This document shows, piece after piece, positions 42,496 through 52,695 of a stretch of 64,000 nt of DNA (position 1 is its first letter; the number at the start of each line of letters is the position of its first letter). The stretch covers positions 10,709,504-10,773,503 of the forward strand of contig CM055115.1 of assembly GCA_029204225.1 (NCBI GenBank), in the 5' to 3' direction. The stretch is from Diphasiastrum complanatum (lineage: Eukaryota > Streptophyta > Lycopodiopsida > Lycopodiales > Lycopodiaceae). The position numbers were made by a program, and so were the translations under genes. The notes beneath the pieces are model-generated. The model saw only the letters and a list, made by a program, of their open reading frames with translations, was not told where the DNA came from and did no database searches.

Positions 42496-43990
42496 GGTGT
42501 GTCTCTTGGTTTGCCCCTCGGCCTAGGAGGAGGTGGTGGATTTCATTGGCCTCCTTGAATAGGGATAGCCCCATGGTGTATACGCGCAGTTTGTTTCCTA
42601 CGCGCTATCAGGACCCAATAGCGGATTAGCGCGCGCGTAGAGATCTCCCAAACTCATATGACAAGTCCAGGTGCGTCAAACCGATATCACAATATATTAT
42701 AAATGTTGAGCTATCGATAGCGAATGGGTGCGCTGATACTGCATACAAATCCAAATGATCAAAAACTGAAAGCAAATGTTTTTATGAATCGTGCAGTTGA
42801 TAATATAGTGCCAAAATCACTAATCATTGTTGTCATAGTGGTTAGATCAATGCATGGGTATAAATTCCAAATCTAAAATTATATGCAATATCAAATCATT
42901 AATAAATGTCCTAGATGAAGTAGATACTGGTATAGGAGTTGAAGCTGAAGCTTCGATTATCACATTAGGGGAAATATGGGCTCAAAACCCAAAAATATTG
43001 AAAATGAATATGAAAGTTGGCTGAGATGAGAAAATCGTTGTACCATTAATGTATATGCATTGTCAAATCATGGTTAACAAGGTTAACCAGAGTTAATTCG
43101 TGGCGGCAAAATAGACTAGTGTTTTAAATTTACGCCAACACATTTTCTCAGATTCATGGCTTTTTGTCTATGCTAATTTTCAAATTCATAGTTCATTGTT
43201 TCGGATTTTTGCATGCACATTACGAATGGTGCCATCAAGGAAGCCGTGCTCCTCAATCGACTCTGTGCTTCTATTCAACAAGACAGATGATAATGGATTA
43301 TGGGTGCCAAGAAATTATTCAAAAAACTCTTGGGTTTTGATGCATCCATCATCAATAGGAGGATTTTGAAAAAGCAAAAAGTCAAAACTATCATTTCAAT
43401 CTTATTGGAACAGTAGAATTTTGGATTTTGGAACATCATCAGGAGGAAAATCTATTTCTGAAAATCTAGTCCAACATGTATATATGCATTTAGAGATAAA
43501 TGCGCAAGGATTCCACCATCAGGATCGCAAAAAAAGCAACTATGAGTATTGATATTTTGGATACTTAGATTTTTGTTATTCATATATGTCTAATAGTAAA
43601 CTTGCCAATATGATCATTTTTCTCTTGCAGATTTATATCCATCCAACATAAATGAATGGGAGTCGAGTGGATCTTTAGCAGATGTGTTAGATGTTATTGT
43701 TACGGCATTTTCCACTCAGGGGATCAAAGCTAGGGGAACACAACATAACATAATACAGCACCACTATGTGTTCAGTGTCGTGCTGTTACGAGAATGGTCG
43801 TACACGTCTCAAACACAAAGCTAACTAGGGTATCCCTGACATGTTCTATCGACCAAGCCGTACCTCTATAGCTAATAGAGGTTGTCCAAGCCTCTTTAGA
43901 CATAGCCTATAAAGGGTTATACTCACTTTCCCAGTCTTCTTGAAACTCACGACCTGCACTAATGATATCTTGGTCGCTTGCGAAGTTCCA
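42496..43990. other. Long non-coding stretch of S1
   Basis: It contains a CG-rich inverted motif at 42,598-42,640 (CTACGCGC ... GCGCGTAG). It also contains a textbook 3' splice site (TTTTTCTCTTGCAG, ending 43,630), followed by an open stretch DLYPSNINEWESSGSLADVL and a few more codons to about 43,715. A minus-strand frame near 43,190-43,390 is listed separately. Otherwise nothing recognised. Confidence 0.45.
43190..43390 (-). pseudogene. Unknown minus-strand ORF remnant
   Basis: It reads LFQNPPIDDGCIKTQEFFE, then SVLLNRSTESIEEHGFLDGT and IRNVHAKI. The S2 equivalent (59,327-59,518) is an open frame of 63 codons; here the frame is also readable. Composition looks protein-like, but no domain is recognised. 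Confidence 0.3.
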
Positions 43991-44004
43991 GAGCTACCTC
44001 CTTC

Positions 44005-44337
44005 TTAGTATTCTTCTCGAGGATGTCTTCCAGAATTCTTGATGATATCATTTAAGTTTCCTAACACATACTCTGGCAATGGATTGGGAAGCCCTAGATG
44101 CAATTCAGTATATTGGGTAAAGGATCCTCCTAACTCTTTCCACGTAGAATCTTCACTCAACTCATACACTATAAGGGAACTACAGTCGGCATTATGTCTA
44201 ACTCTGAACAGTCTATCTCCAACTAGGAGATGTCTATGGAAATCCCTAGAATAGAAATAATGATAAACCCTTCCATTTCTACTCAACTGGCAGAATTCAC
44301 CTGGTAGAGCTAGCTCTTGTAATCCTAACCCAGTCAT
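44005..44337 (-). CDS. Unknown ORF, second of an ATGA-overlapping pair (S1)
   Basis: 110 codons starting MTGLGLQELALPGEFCQL, with YHYFYSRDFHRHLLVGDRLF and LHLGLPNPLPEYVLGNLNDI, ending in charged residues. Its ATG overlaps the stop of the upstream ORF in the sequence TTATGA. The S2 copy (60,098-60,475) extends 15 codons further (EYEKEVALELRKRARYH). Not recognised. The compact overlap is unusual in plant nuclear genes and more usual in viral or bacterial-style transcripts, but no viral motif was seen. Confidence 0.4.
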   Translation of the reverse strand: MTGLGLQELALPGEFCQLSRNGRVYHYFYSRDFHRHLLVGDRLFRVRHNADCSSLIVYELSEDSTWKELGGSFTQYTELHLGLPNPLPEYVLGNLNDIIKNSGRHPREEY

Positions 44338-44591
44338 AACAATTCAGGCCCAGATCTCATCCTAATAGCACTTTGAAATTCTATGGAGCGTGTTGCTACC
44401 AAGACCCATGGGTTGTTCATTCTGATGTACACAGCTGTTTTGACTCTAAGTCCCTCATTATCAACTTCAATGGCTAAATCCCCAGCCCTTACAATTCCAA
44501 TGGTGGTGTCTAATGATATCAGTTCTAGTGAAGCCCATTCAATTATTCTGACTACGGGACAATACCTCCTTGGGTTTGAGGTGTAGGCCAT
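44334..44591 (-). CDS. Unknown ORF, first of the pair (S1)
   Basis: 85 codons starting MAYTSNPRRYCPVV, with LDTTIGIVRAGDLAIEVDNE and VYIRMNNPWVLVATRSIEF, alternating hydrophobic and polar like a beta-rich fold. The open frame is kept in S2 (60,472-60,729) with substitutions (for example PVV to PKV). The DNA is locally richer in G+C than its surroundings. Function unknown. Confidence 0.4.
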   Translation of the reverse strand: MAYTSNPRRYCPVVRIIEWASLELISLDTTIGIVRAGDLAIEVDNEGLRVKTAVYIRMNNPWVLVATRSIEFQSAIRMRSGPELL

Positions 44592-44861
44592 ATACTAATT
44601 GACTGCTTCTCTAACATGTCAAGCTCTCAATATAACTAACACTCCTCAATCAATAATCATTCACATAAACCTCTATGCATGTGTGGGCTTCTAACATTTC
44701 TAGAAGAGGATCAGAATACAGACATCCCTAGTCCTATCTAGCAGTGGTTATATGCAGAGCTCTGGAGCTGCTAGGATCTCTGCTAGTCTAGCAGCACCAA
44801 AGATGGACACTATCTATTGTTGGTACATTATTTTTAGGCCTGTAAGGATGGTGATGTACTG

Positions 44862-45462
44862 ATAAGGTGTAGCAGTGTACGGAATATTAGGACCTATGGG
44901 AGGGCTTGGATGAAACATTCTTGATGCTTATTGTCATTAGGTAGTGAATCATGGCTGTATTATATAACCCTTTCCAAAGTATTCATTAAGTACACCCCTT
45001 CCATCTAAGTAGTCATGGGAGTTGTTCAAGTGTAGCGTGCAATTCAACAACCATCTTGGTTAGTAGATGGATGACAGTTAATAGTCAAGAACCGTGTGTT
45101 CCAACGGGTTATCTTGACTATTGTGGTTCTAGATGAAGACTAACAATAGGTTTGTTCTTAACTCATGTAGTGTGTTCCAACCACAATGAGCTTAACCTCA
45201 CTCTTGTGTTCCAAGGAGACGAGGATGACTTGCTTAATTCATTCATCACATTCACTCAAGCAACATTCATCAAAGGCTTTCTCCATGCATTCAAACAAAA
45301 AGCAATTATTCTGAGCAAACTAGCAATCCTGCTAGAGTCTAAAACTATCATCACCTCAAATCACAACTATCCTGCATTTAACTTTCTCCTGAGACATAAC
45401 AATACACTGTCTACGAGTTCTTTTAGCATGCTATAATCTTTCTTTATGAAGACATGGAAGTA
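44862..45462. other. Unassigned region right of S1
   Basis: About 600 bp. A plus-strand frame at 45,152-45,436 (94 codons, with LTLVFQGDEDDLLNSFI) has no recognised domain. The word GTGTTCCAA recurs near 45,090, 45,170 and 45,205. No second copy in the window. Confidence 0.35.
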
Positions 45463-47815
45463 AACAATATGCATTAAAGATTTTTCAATATGAAATTGTA
45501 ATCACTTCTGCGACATCTATGACATACACAACTGCATCATCTATAATAGATTGAATACGCAGGTAGCAAAGTGTGAGAACAAAATGAGGAAACTTACATG
45601 TCAGGTTCTCTTCACAGGTCTCCTCCAGCTCCAGCCCGCAGGAAATCAGAGACCAATCATGCAAAGGTTAGGCTTCCGGAAGTGTGTAGTGTTGCTGGAG
45701 TTCACCTTGTAGACACCAAGAAGTGTTGCTCCTAAGTGCAGACTGGTTGCCAGAATGACTGATAGTTGTGTAGGATCCAAAGTGAGCTCATGCAGTTCAC
45801 GGACAGCTTGATATCAGCTTCCTCATCAGTCTTCTACAAACTCTGTTTAGCAAGTTTCAATCGACAAAGCAACAGAGACAACATCCTTCGATTGCTCCAT
45901 AGCAGACAACAATGACAGCTCTAGTTCAATTATTTTCACACAGAATATCCATTGCTAATAGCGATTCCCTCAATGGTTTTAGTAGCCTGATAACAAAGCT
46001 CTCACTCTCTCATAGACCGATGTTTGATATTCAATATTCAAACATTTGTGAAATGCACTTGATTAGCAGGAATACTTACAAGTCATCATGCAGAACTTCC
46101 TCAGAATTATTGAAAAGTCTATACTCAGAACTGCACATATGGATCAGTGCTTTGATAGGAGTCATGAAATTAGTTATCTCATCACTATATAGAGACAGAT
46201 AAAAGTATTCAGAGAATCCATATTTCAAAAGTGATCTAAGATCAGTACAGACCATAATTGATACAACTGCTTAAATGCACGGTGAGCACTCCCATCGATT
46301 GAAGGTATTCTCTCAGTTTCACATTAAAGTAGTGATGTCTGCTCAGGCCCGATAGGTGCTGCTTAACGCAATCATGCTCATGTAGGTACTGAATCAATGG
46401 TCTCTTCAAATGATCTCACCATAAACTGAAACTCGACTAAAAACTGAGTGGTATTCGCACGATCAATGACGATAGTTCTCAGCTGCAGCAGTAGCGATGG
46501 AATGCCTCAAATCTTTCATTGAGGATAGAGTGCAACATGATGATACTTCTGTGAGTCAACACGTGTTCAGAGGATGCTCACGTTGTCATCTAGGATTTAT
46601 CTCCCTATCCCATCTGTCAATGATCATGATCTGCATCAATCTCTCAGTATGCAGCCTCCACAAATATTAATCAAAGTACTTAATGCAACAACGTTGGTCA
46701 ATCAAAATTTGGAGCTCTGAGACTCTGCCCATATCAGCTCTTGAGCAGGAGTAGACTTAACCAGTAATCCATTGTTCTCATAATCAAAGTACCATTCCCC
46801 TGAAGCTCTACGTACTTGGGTGATCAATACTCTCAGAAACAGGATATTCAACAGTACTGACGTTACTTAGAGTAAATGAGATGCCTTCAACTACATATCT
46901 CTCCATGAACATATTGAAATCTACCACACTCTCCATCTTTGATATGTGTTGGCTCTGTGACAGTGATTTTGTCAGATCAACTCAAGAAATTATCAAACAC
47001 AACGATCAGTTGCACGATCCTTTCGGCTCTCAGGAAAGGAAAGTTGGTCACCATCACCCTCAACAAATTATGTAAAGAGGGAATATCACCATCATAATGA
47101 TATGAAAAAACAGAGCTGGTTCTCGATCTGGTTCTGTTTGCGTGAGGCTGGCCATGCATGTATATCTATCAACGGATGATGGCCCAACCTTTCGATTTTT
47201 CATTTCATCCTACCCTTTGACCATTCAACATTTCATTTTCAAGGGTTCATGTAGACTTTTTTGGATTTGTGCCATGTGGACTCTTAAATAGCATTGAAGA
47301 GTGTGGATAGGGCCAATGGGCACCCATGACCAAAGTACATGGCCCATGTGCGTCAATGTTCTCATCCAATAGAAATGTCCCATTTGTTAACATGAGTCAA
47401 GGTCTTATGCCCGGTATTTCAAAATCTGTCAGCATCCTTTTAAATTCGGACAAGTCTGAAGGTTTTGCCCATTTTGGTCCCATGGCCCATTGTCCTAGTG
47501 TGATATTTGATACTTGTAGTGCCCAATTTTCTGGTGATGGTATTTCTCATTCGGCTTTTAATTGACGTTTTTGGTCCAAAAAGATCAGTTGGAGAAGAAT
47601 GTTGGTCTTTGTAAAAAATTCTTGACATTTTCCAAATATCCAGCTGCTCGAAAATAATGGCCAGTCTCTGATTTCCACATAGGCTGGATAAAAGGAGAAC
47701 CTGAAAAAAAGTCTCAAACATCATATTATATTAATATAAAATTCGGTTACATTGGCAATCCACCGAAAATTCGGCAAGATCATGGATCAAAACAGAAATT
47801 ACATAGCCATTTCTA
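45463..47815. repeat. Block H, copy 2
   Basis: Direct repeat of 28,699-31,272, about 220 bp shorter through scattered deletions (for example near 45,930 and 47,095). The minus-strand unknown gene is again readable (RVMVTNFPFLRAERIVQLIV at 46,977-47,159). The right side continues into the ORF at 47,752, absent at copy 1. Confidence 0.7.
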
Positions 47816-48585
47816 AGGCTGATTTAGTTATCAAGCCTCTCGGTAGTCCATTTTGGGTGGACTGGGACCCCTTCGGCTATGGCTATACGGGCCAAAATTT
47901 TTGCCGGTCACAAGTAAGTAGCATATTTGATGAAATAGCATGTCATTTCTTCTCTAGTTTAGCCCGATTTATCATGTCAACAAATCGGCTAACAGTTATT
48001 CACACTGATATTGGACAGCTACAATATTGAGGTAGAACTACAAAAGATCTAGTTGATAGTGGGATTTTTTTTTATGAATCAATGTACATTCTTGATACAA
48101 AAGGAAATTTTGGACAAATAGTACCAATTCCATTACCTAGTTTTGAAAGTGATGAATGGATTGCACCAGATGCTACGGTTTCAAAATCATCTTGTTGCAA
48201 GATATATAATGATGTAAAAAATTCATTAAAAATGAGCACAAGCTCAAAAACAGTCATACTGAGTTGGTTTATTTTCTTGAATATATGTGTGGATTTCTTT
48301 TCAAGTGTCAATGTACACAAAATTCCATCGATGTTTGTATGCAAAAATTTATCAAATAGTTTATTATCTGAACTTATGGATGAAGGCTGGGACAAGAGAT
48401 CAGATGGAGAAATAGAATGCAAAATTAAAATATCTTCCATGTACTTCTGTTATCAAATTGAAAAACAAATGTTGAGCTTATGCTTCCATTATCAAAGATG
48501 GAAAAAAAATATAGGTAAATGTGGTGGGAGCCAAGTAAGAGAGGTGTACACCTCTATGCCACGAGAAAGTGAAACATTTGTGTAG
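47752..48585 (+). CDS. Unknown ORF of ~277 codons with one in-frame TGA
   Basis: Two frames, 47,752-48,030 and 48,082-48,585, lie in the same phase, separated only by a TGA and open codons. The first reads SKADLVIKPLGSPFWVDWD, then PFGYGYTGQNFCRSQVSSIF and LARFIMSTNRLTVI. The second reads LDTKGNFGQIVPIPLPSFES, WIAPDATVSKSSCCKIYNDV and LLSELMDEGWDKRSDGEIE. No domain recognised. The start lies within block H, and codons upstream of it may belong too. It could be a single-stop pseudogene, or the TGA could lie at an unrecognised splice boundary. Confidence 0.4.
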
Positions 48586-49249
48586 ATTGTGCTGTCGATC
48601 CTCCTTTCGCACTCCAACCTGATTATATCCAGAAAAGAAGGATTGCTCTTTTGTTTTTGTTGCTTTAATCTGGATTGTTGCATGCGACATTGTTTTAATA
48701 AATAAGGATTGCTTTCATAAGTATGGATTTATCGATATTCGTATTTTGGTTGTTGCAGTCGGCATTGGAGCCTGAACATTCTTTCTGTAAAGATAAATAA
48801 TGTAAAATTAAACTCAGCTGCAAATACACATAGAGAATTTGATTCTCTAGTTCATGATGTCATTCGACAACGGCAACCTCAGTTGGAGAGATAACCATTA
48901 GATCTCTAAAGGTATATTCAATTTATCTCTAATATGCATGTATTCCATTCTTACTTCAAATCTATCATCATAGCATAAATAAATAATCTACCATAACATT
49001 ACTAATTTTCATTCTATATATGCAGTGTGTATAGCAAAAGGACGCTTTTAGTTGTGCATGGTTTGACATGTACAATACGAAGCTATTTTTTGAGTGGTAT
49101 AATTTACAAGTGGATGTAGATATTTAAAAGGTAATATTCTGTTCATTTGTGGTTCCTTTCATTCTGATTCATATTTATTTTTTATCATTGTTTGTAATTT
49201 GCTGATTCTCGTGTTTTGAGAACTTTTCTCGAAATATTTATTGATGATT
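48586..49249. other. AT-rich unassigned spacer
   Basis: About 660 bp between the unknown ORF and gypsy-K. Only short frames; nothing recognised. Pyrimidine runs followed by AG near 49,020 could be chance splice-like sites. Confidence 0.4.
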
Positions 49250-49261
49250 TCTATGTATATA

Positions 49262-50355
49262 GTGATATAAAGACACACCTACAGAAGCTGAAATTAACAT
49301 TGCAACGGTGTCGAGATACTTGTTTATCTCTTCATCCAGAGAAATGTTTTTTTGGTATGAAAGAATGAATATTGCTTGGACATAGAATATCTAACAGAGA
49401 AATAGAAGTCGACAAAGATAAAGTTGAGCTTATAAAGAATCTCCGGATACCAACCAATTTACGTGAACTAAGAGCTTTCTTAGGACATGTTGGCTATTAC
49501 AGGAGATTTATTTAAAGTCATGCTTCTATTGCTGCCTCTCTTACACACCTACTGAAGAAACAAGTGGAATACTTGTGGACGAATGAACAGAAGAAAGCAT
49601 TCGCAGATCTTAAGCACAAGTTGATCAATGCTCCTATTCTGAGACCACCCAACTGGGCTATTTTATTTCACAGTTATGTGGATGTTTTCGCATTTGCTAT
49701 TGGCGTCTGTCTAAGCCAGAAGGACGACCAGAAGAAGGATCATGCCATCTACTATGCGATTCGATAGCTCAGTGCATCAGAGAAAAATTATTTGGCTACA
49801 GAAAGAGAAGCACTTGGCATGATTTTCACTATTAAAAAATTTCGGCATTATTTGCTGGGATATGCATTTATTTTTCATGTGGATTATTATGCTCTTAAGT
49901 ATCTTGTAAATAAACCAGATCTATTAGGACGAATTGCGCGATGGATTCTACTTCTGCAGGAATTTACTTATCAAGTAGAGCTTCGTCAAGAAAAATATTA
50001 TACGAATGTTGATTATCTATCGCGACTCAGCACCGAAAAAACCGAAGACCCTATCAATGATGATTTTCTAGACGAACATTTATTCAAGATTTCATCTACA
50101 AATTCACTATATTCTGATATTATTATTTATCTTAAGGATCAGATATATCCGAATGATTACAATTTGGAGCAAAAGACAGGTTTTCAATATAAGGTAGCAC
50201 CTTATACAATTATTAACAACGTTTTGTACAAGCTTGGTGCTGACCATCAACTACGAAGATGTCTCAAAACTGAAGACATTAAAAAGGTCGTTAAAGCCTT
50301 ACACTCAGAAGATACTAGTGGACATTTTGCTTTGAAGAATACAGTTAATAAGATA
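49262..50355 (+). pseudogene. Gypsy-K RT thumb, RNase H and integrase zinc region
   Basis: Landmarks: LHPEKCFFGMKE, ELRAFLGHVGYYRRFI (RT connection), EYLWTNEQKKAFADLK, then RNase H with acidic residues in HSYVDVFAFAIGVCLSQ, LATEREALGMIF, FHVDYYALKYL and NVDYLSRL. The D-E-D-D set appears complete. A 202-codon frame (49,792-50,400) is unbroken; stops at about 49,365, 49,514 and 49,766 split the earlier part. It ends near ALHSEDTSGHFALKNTVNKI, the first half of the integrase zinc module. Confidence 0.9.
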
Positions 50356-50409
50356 TTGACTGTCGGAGGAAATCCAGAAACAAAGAAAGAAGAAATATGA
50401 CAGTCATAT

Positions 50410-50617
50410 AAAAAAATGTGATTTTAAATCTGATGATCATGTGCTAATATATGACAGTCGCCATCAAAAGTTCCTTGGAAAACTCCATATGCGATGGCTT
50501 GGACCTTATAAAGTCATAGAGGTGTTTGACAATGGTTCTGTGCAATTTCAATCACTTGAAGGTCAACTATTACCTACACGTATTAACGGGTCTAGAATGA
50601 AGAAATACTACCTTTGA
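50410..50617 (+). pseudogene. Gypsy-K integrase C-terminal GPY/F module
   Basis: It reads DDHVLIYDSRHQKFLGKLHM, RWLGPYKVIEVFDNGSVQFQ and RINGSRMKKYYL, then a stop. This is the DNA-binding tail of a gypsy integrase with the LGPY signature. It joins the zinc region within about 60 bp, so roughly 600-900 bp of integrase core have been lost. Confidence 0.85.
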
Positions 50618-50749
50618 CAAAAAAATTTATTTTATTTTTATTTTTTCTATTTTTATTATTTTCTAGTATTTTTCTGAAATTAATCGCGAATTTTCTTTTA
50701 TCTTGTCTAAATTTTTTTCGCGACTTTTTTTTAGTTTTTTTCTAGAAAT

Positions 50750-50812
50750 TGAAAATGAAATAAAATGTGACATTGTAGTAAAAACCGATTAGTTGATTGG
50801 TAAGAAAGAGAA
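50750..50812 (-). repeat. Copia-L 3' LTR remnant
   Basis: The end GGTAAGAAAGAGAATAATCCA matches the outer end of the 5' LTR at 63,863. Only about 60-70 bp remain, with an internal deletion of about 100 bp. A polypurine tract (minus strand AAGGGGGAG, about 50,824-50,832) adjoins it. Confidence 0.65.
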
Positions 50813-50832
50813 TAATCCAAGACTCCCCCTTA

Positions 50833-51485
50833 ATCTGAATCCTTGAATGCCTTGACCTTCAAACTTAGTTCTACACATAATCTTCTGTGTGTATCCAAAC
50901 TCAATACTTTGGTAAAAATATCAACTGTCATATCTTTCGTTCTACAATACTACAATCTGACCTCTTTGTTGATAACTTTGCTTATGTTCAATGTGCTTAC
51001 TCCTGGAATGAAATATAGGTTGGCTGGTAAAGCGATGGCACTTTGATTATCACAAAATAATGTCGTTGGAGCATATTGATTCAGACCGATATCTGAAAAT
51101 AAGTTTCTCAACCAAATTGCTTCTTTTGTAGCTCGAGAGGCTGCGATATAGTTTGATTCAGTGGAAGATAGAGCTATCGAAGATAACTTGCAACTGTTCT
51201 AGGAAATTGGACCATTGTTGAGGAAGAATGTAAATCTAAAAGTAGATTTACGAGTGTCTACATCTCCTGCCCAACTTGCATCTGTGTAACCACTGAGGAA
51301 ATTGAGTTTGTCATTGCTGACTGCTCCATAACAAATGCAAAAGTTTATAGTAGCTCAAAGATATCTCATGACTCTGGTGAGAGCCTTCCAATGTGTTACA
51401 CTAGGATTAGTCATAAACTGACTGAGAGAGCTGACTGCAAAAGCAATGTCTGGCCTAGTATAGATCATGGCATACACAAGAGATC
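50833..51485 (-). pseudogene. Copia-L RT end and RNase H
   Basis: Minus strand: VYAMIYTRPDIAFAVSSLSQ, FMTNPSVTHWKALTRVMRYL, then RNase H with GYTDASWAGDVDTRKST, ALSSTESNYIAASRATKEAI and FCDNQSAIAL, ending with KDMTVDIFTKVLS. The acidic residues are largely intact; stops and one shift occur. Its upstream neighbour is integrase, not RT: the RT palm with YVDD has been deleted at about 51,486. Confidence 0.85.
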
Positions 51486-52260
51486 CTATAATAGAATGGT
51501 AAGGATACTCACACATCTGCTACTTCTCTTGAATGCAGTACATCCAAAAACTTGTAAGTTTGATAAAGAAGGTTTGGTACCTATCCAAACTTTGAATGAT
51601 GTTTTGTTTGAGAAGCCTTTAGTAGGACATTTGTTCTGAATATAGGTTGCTGTTGAAACAGCTTCTGCCCAGAAGCAATTCGGAAGAGTCTCATGTGATA
51701 ACATGCACTTTGTTGATTCAACTAAGGTTTTGTTCTTTCTCTCATCAAGACCATTTGGCTGAGGTGAATAGGAGGTAATATATTGTTGCTCAATGCCGTT
51801 GTTGAGGCAGTACTCCTTGAATTCATTGGAGATGTATTCTCTCCCATTATCTGACCTCAGTGCTTTGATTCGTTTGCTAGTTTGATTCTCAGCATGCTCT
51901 TTGAATTGTCTGAATTTGATGAAAGCCTCTGACTTCTGTTTAATATAATAAACAACTGTCCTTATAGAACACTCGTCAATGAAGGTAATAAAATACTTTT
52001 CATCTAACAATGAAGGAGTTTGCATTGGTCCACACATATCTGTGTGAACATCATCTAGTAGACCTTTTGCTGCATGCATATGGTTTGATCTAAAAGGAAT
52101 CCTAGCCTGCTTTCCAAAAATGCAGCTATGACAGACAGGGAAATTGACCTTACCAGAAGGATAGTCGAGATCAAGAACCATGGATTGTTTGTAGATGTTC
52201 AAAATAGATGCATGATTTACGTTCCTAAGCGATGATGCCATAGTAATGCTTTATTGACTA
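51486..52260 (-). pseudogene. Copia-L integrase
   Basis: The zinc module (CHSCIFGKQARIPF) leads to the core: VHTDMCGPMQ (first Asp), ALRSDNGREYIS (second Asp), QPNGLDERKNKTLV (Glu). The triad is complete. The frame from about 52,235 to 51,510 is open. Compared with the duplicate at 61,205, one base is missing near 52,224, which throws WHHRLGHVNH out of frame. The C-terminus is fused to the RT tail by deletion. Confidence 0.9.
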
Positions 52261-52272
52261 CAACAGAGGTTT

Positions 52273-52689
52273 TCAAGGCTTGACTAGACTCAAAATAACA
52301 ATGTGCCAATCTATATAAGTAACCCTGCCTCTTGCCGAGTGCAAGGAACTATCAATAATTTTCCATAGATTAGATTCGAATTCTACCTTATGACCTAAAT
52401 CTGTAATTCTACTTACTGATAACAGATTTGTAGAGATTTTAGGAACATATAAGACTTTTGATAGTAATTTGAATTGATCGTGCTGGAATCGCAATCTTAC
52501 AGTACCTTCAAATTCAATAGTGAGAGTACTATTGTCACCAAGATGAACAAATTTCTTCGTGTTATAAGGCATGTAGAAGTTGAAGATCTCACGTTGATTG
52601 GTCATATGTTGAGTTGCTCCAGAATCCAAAAACCATGAATCATCCAAAAATGTGCTTTGATCTTTGACCATGAATGCACCTTCATCCAC
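52273..52689 (-). pseudogene. Copia-L protease (left arm)
   Basis: 138 codons with SWFLDSGATQHMT near residue 16-28 (active-site Asp present), FVHLGDNSTLTIEFEGTVRL and VLYVPKISTNLLSVSRITDL. A standard copia retropepsin. The duplicate in the right arm has DLG in place of DSG, so the two arms have decayed separately. Confidence 0.9.
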
Positions 52690-52695
52690 TTTGAC

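Larger units (their letters stand above)
37074..44861. repeat. Segment S1 (7.8 kb), partner of S2
   Basis: Near-identical to 53,402-60,999 in the same orientation. The left edge is inside gypsy-F gag (TTTGTCCAAAATC) and the right edge is GTGATGTACTG in unassigned sequence. At S1 the gag continues leftward past the edge, so S1 keeps the parental left context. Differences from S2: S1 has 526 bp more (41,970-42,495), lacks about 36 bp near 41,817 and 15 bp near 38,269, and has one AT-repeat unit where S2 has two. Confidence 0.95.
49250..50745 (+). mobile_element. Gypsy-K fragment: RT end, RNase H, integrase tail
   Basis: Plus-strand gypsy pol piece. It starts in the RT thumb (THLQKLKLTLQRCRDTCLSL), has a full RNase H, then the pre-integrase zinc region, then jumps to the integrase C-terminus. 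The integrase catalytic core is missing. Gag, protease and the RT palm are absent. It ends in T-rich sequence before the copia-L LTR remnant at about 50,750. A family distinct from E and F by its integrase tail. Confidence 0.85.

Noticed and set aside
44005-44591. Calling the ATGA-overlapping pair an endogenous virus
   Set aside because: Only the overlap suggests it; no polymerase, capsid or movement motif could be recognised.
45152-45436. 94-codon plus-strand ORF as a real gene
   Set aside because: No second copy, no domain and low-complexity Ser/Thr/Ile/Asn composition; kept only as part of an unassigned region.
28699-47815. Block H pair as LTRs of a 19-kb giant retroelement
   Set aside because: No TG...CA ends, no primer site or polypurine tract beside them, flanks do not match, and the interior holds unrelated elements on both strands.
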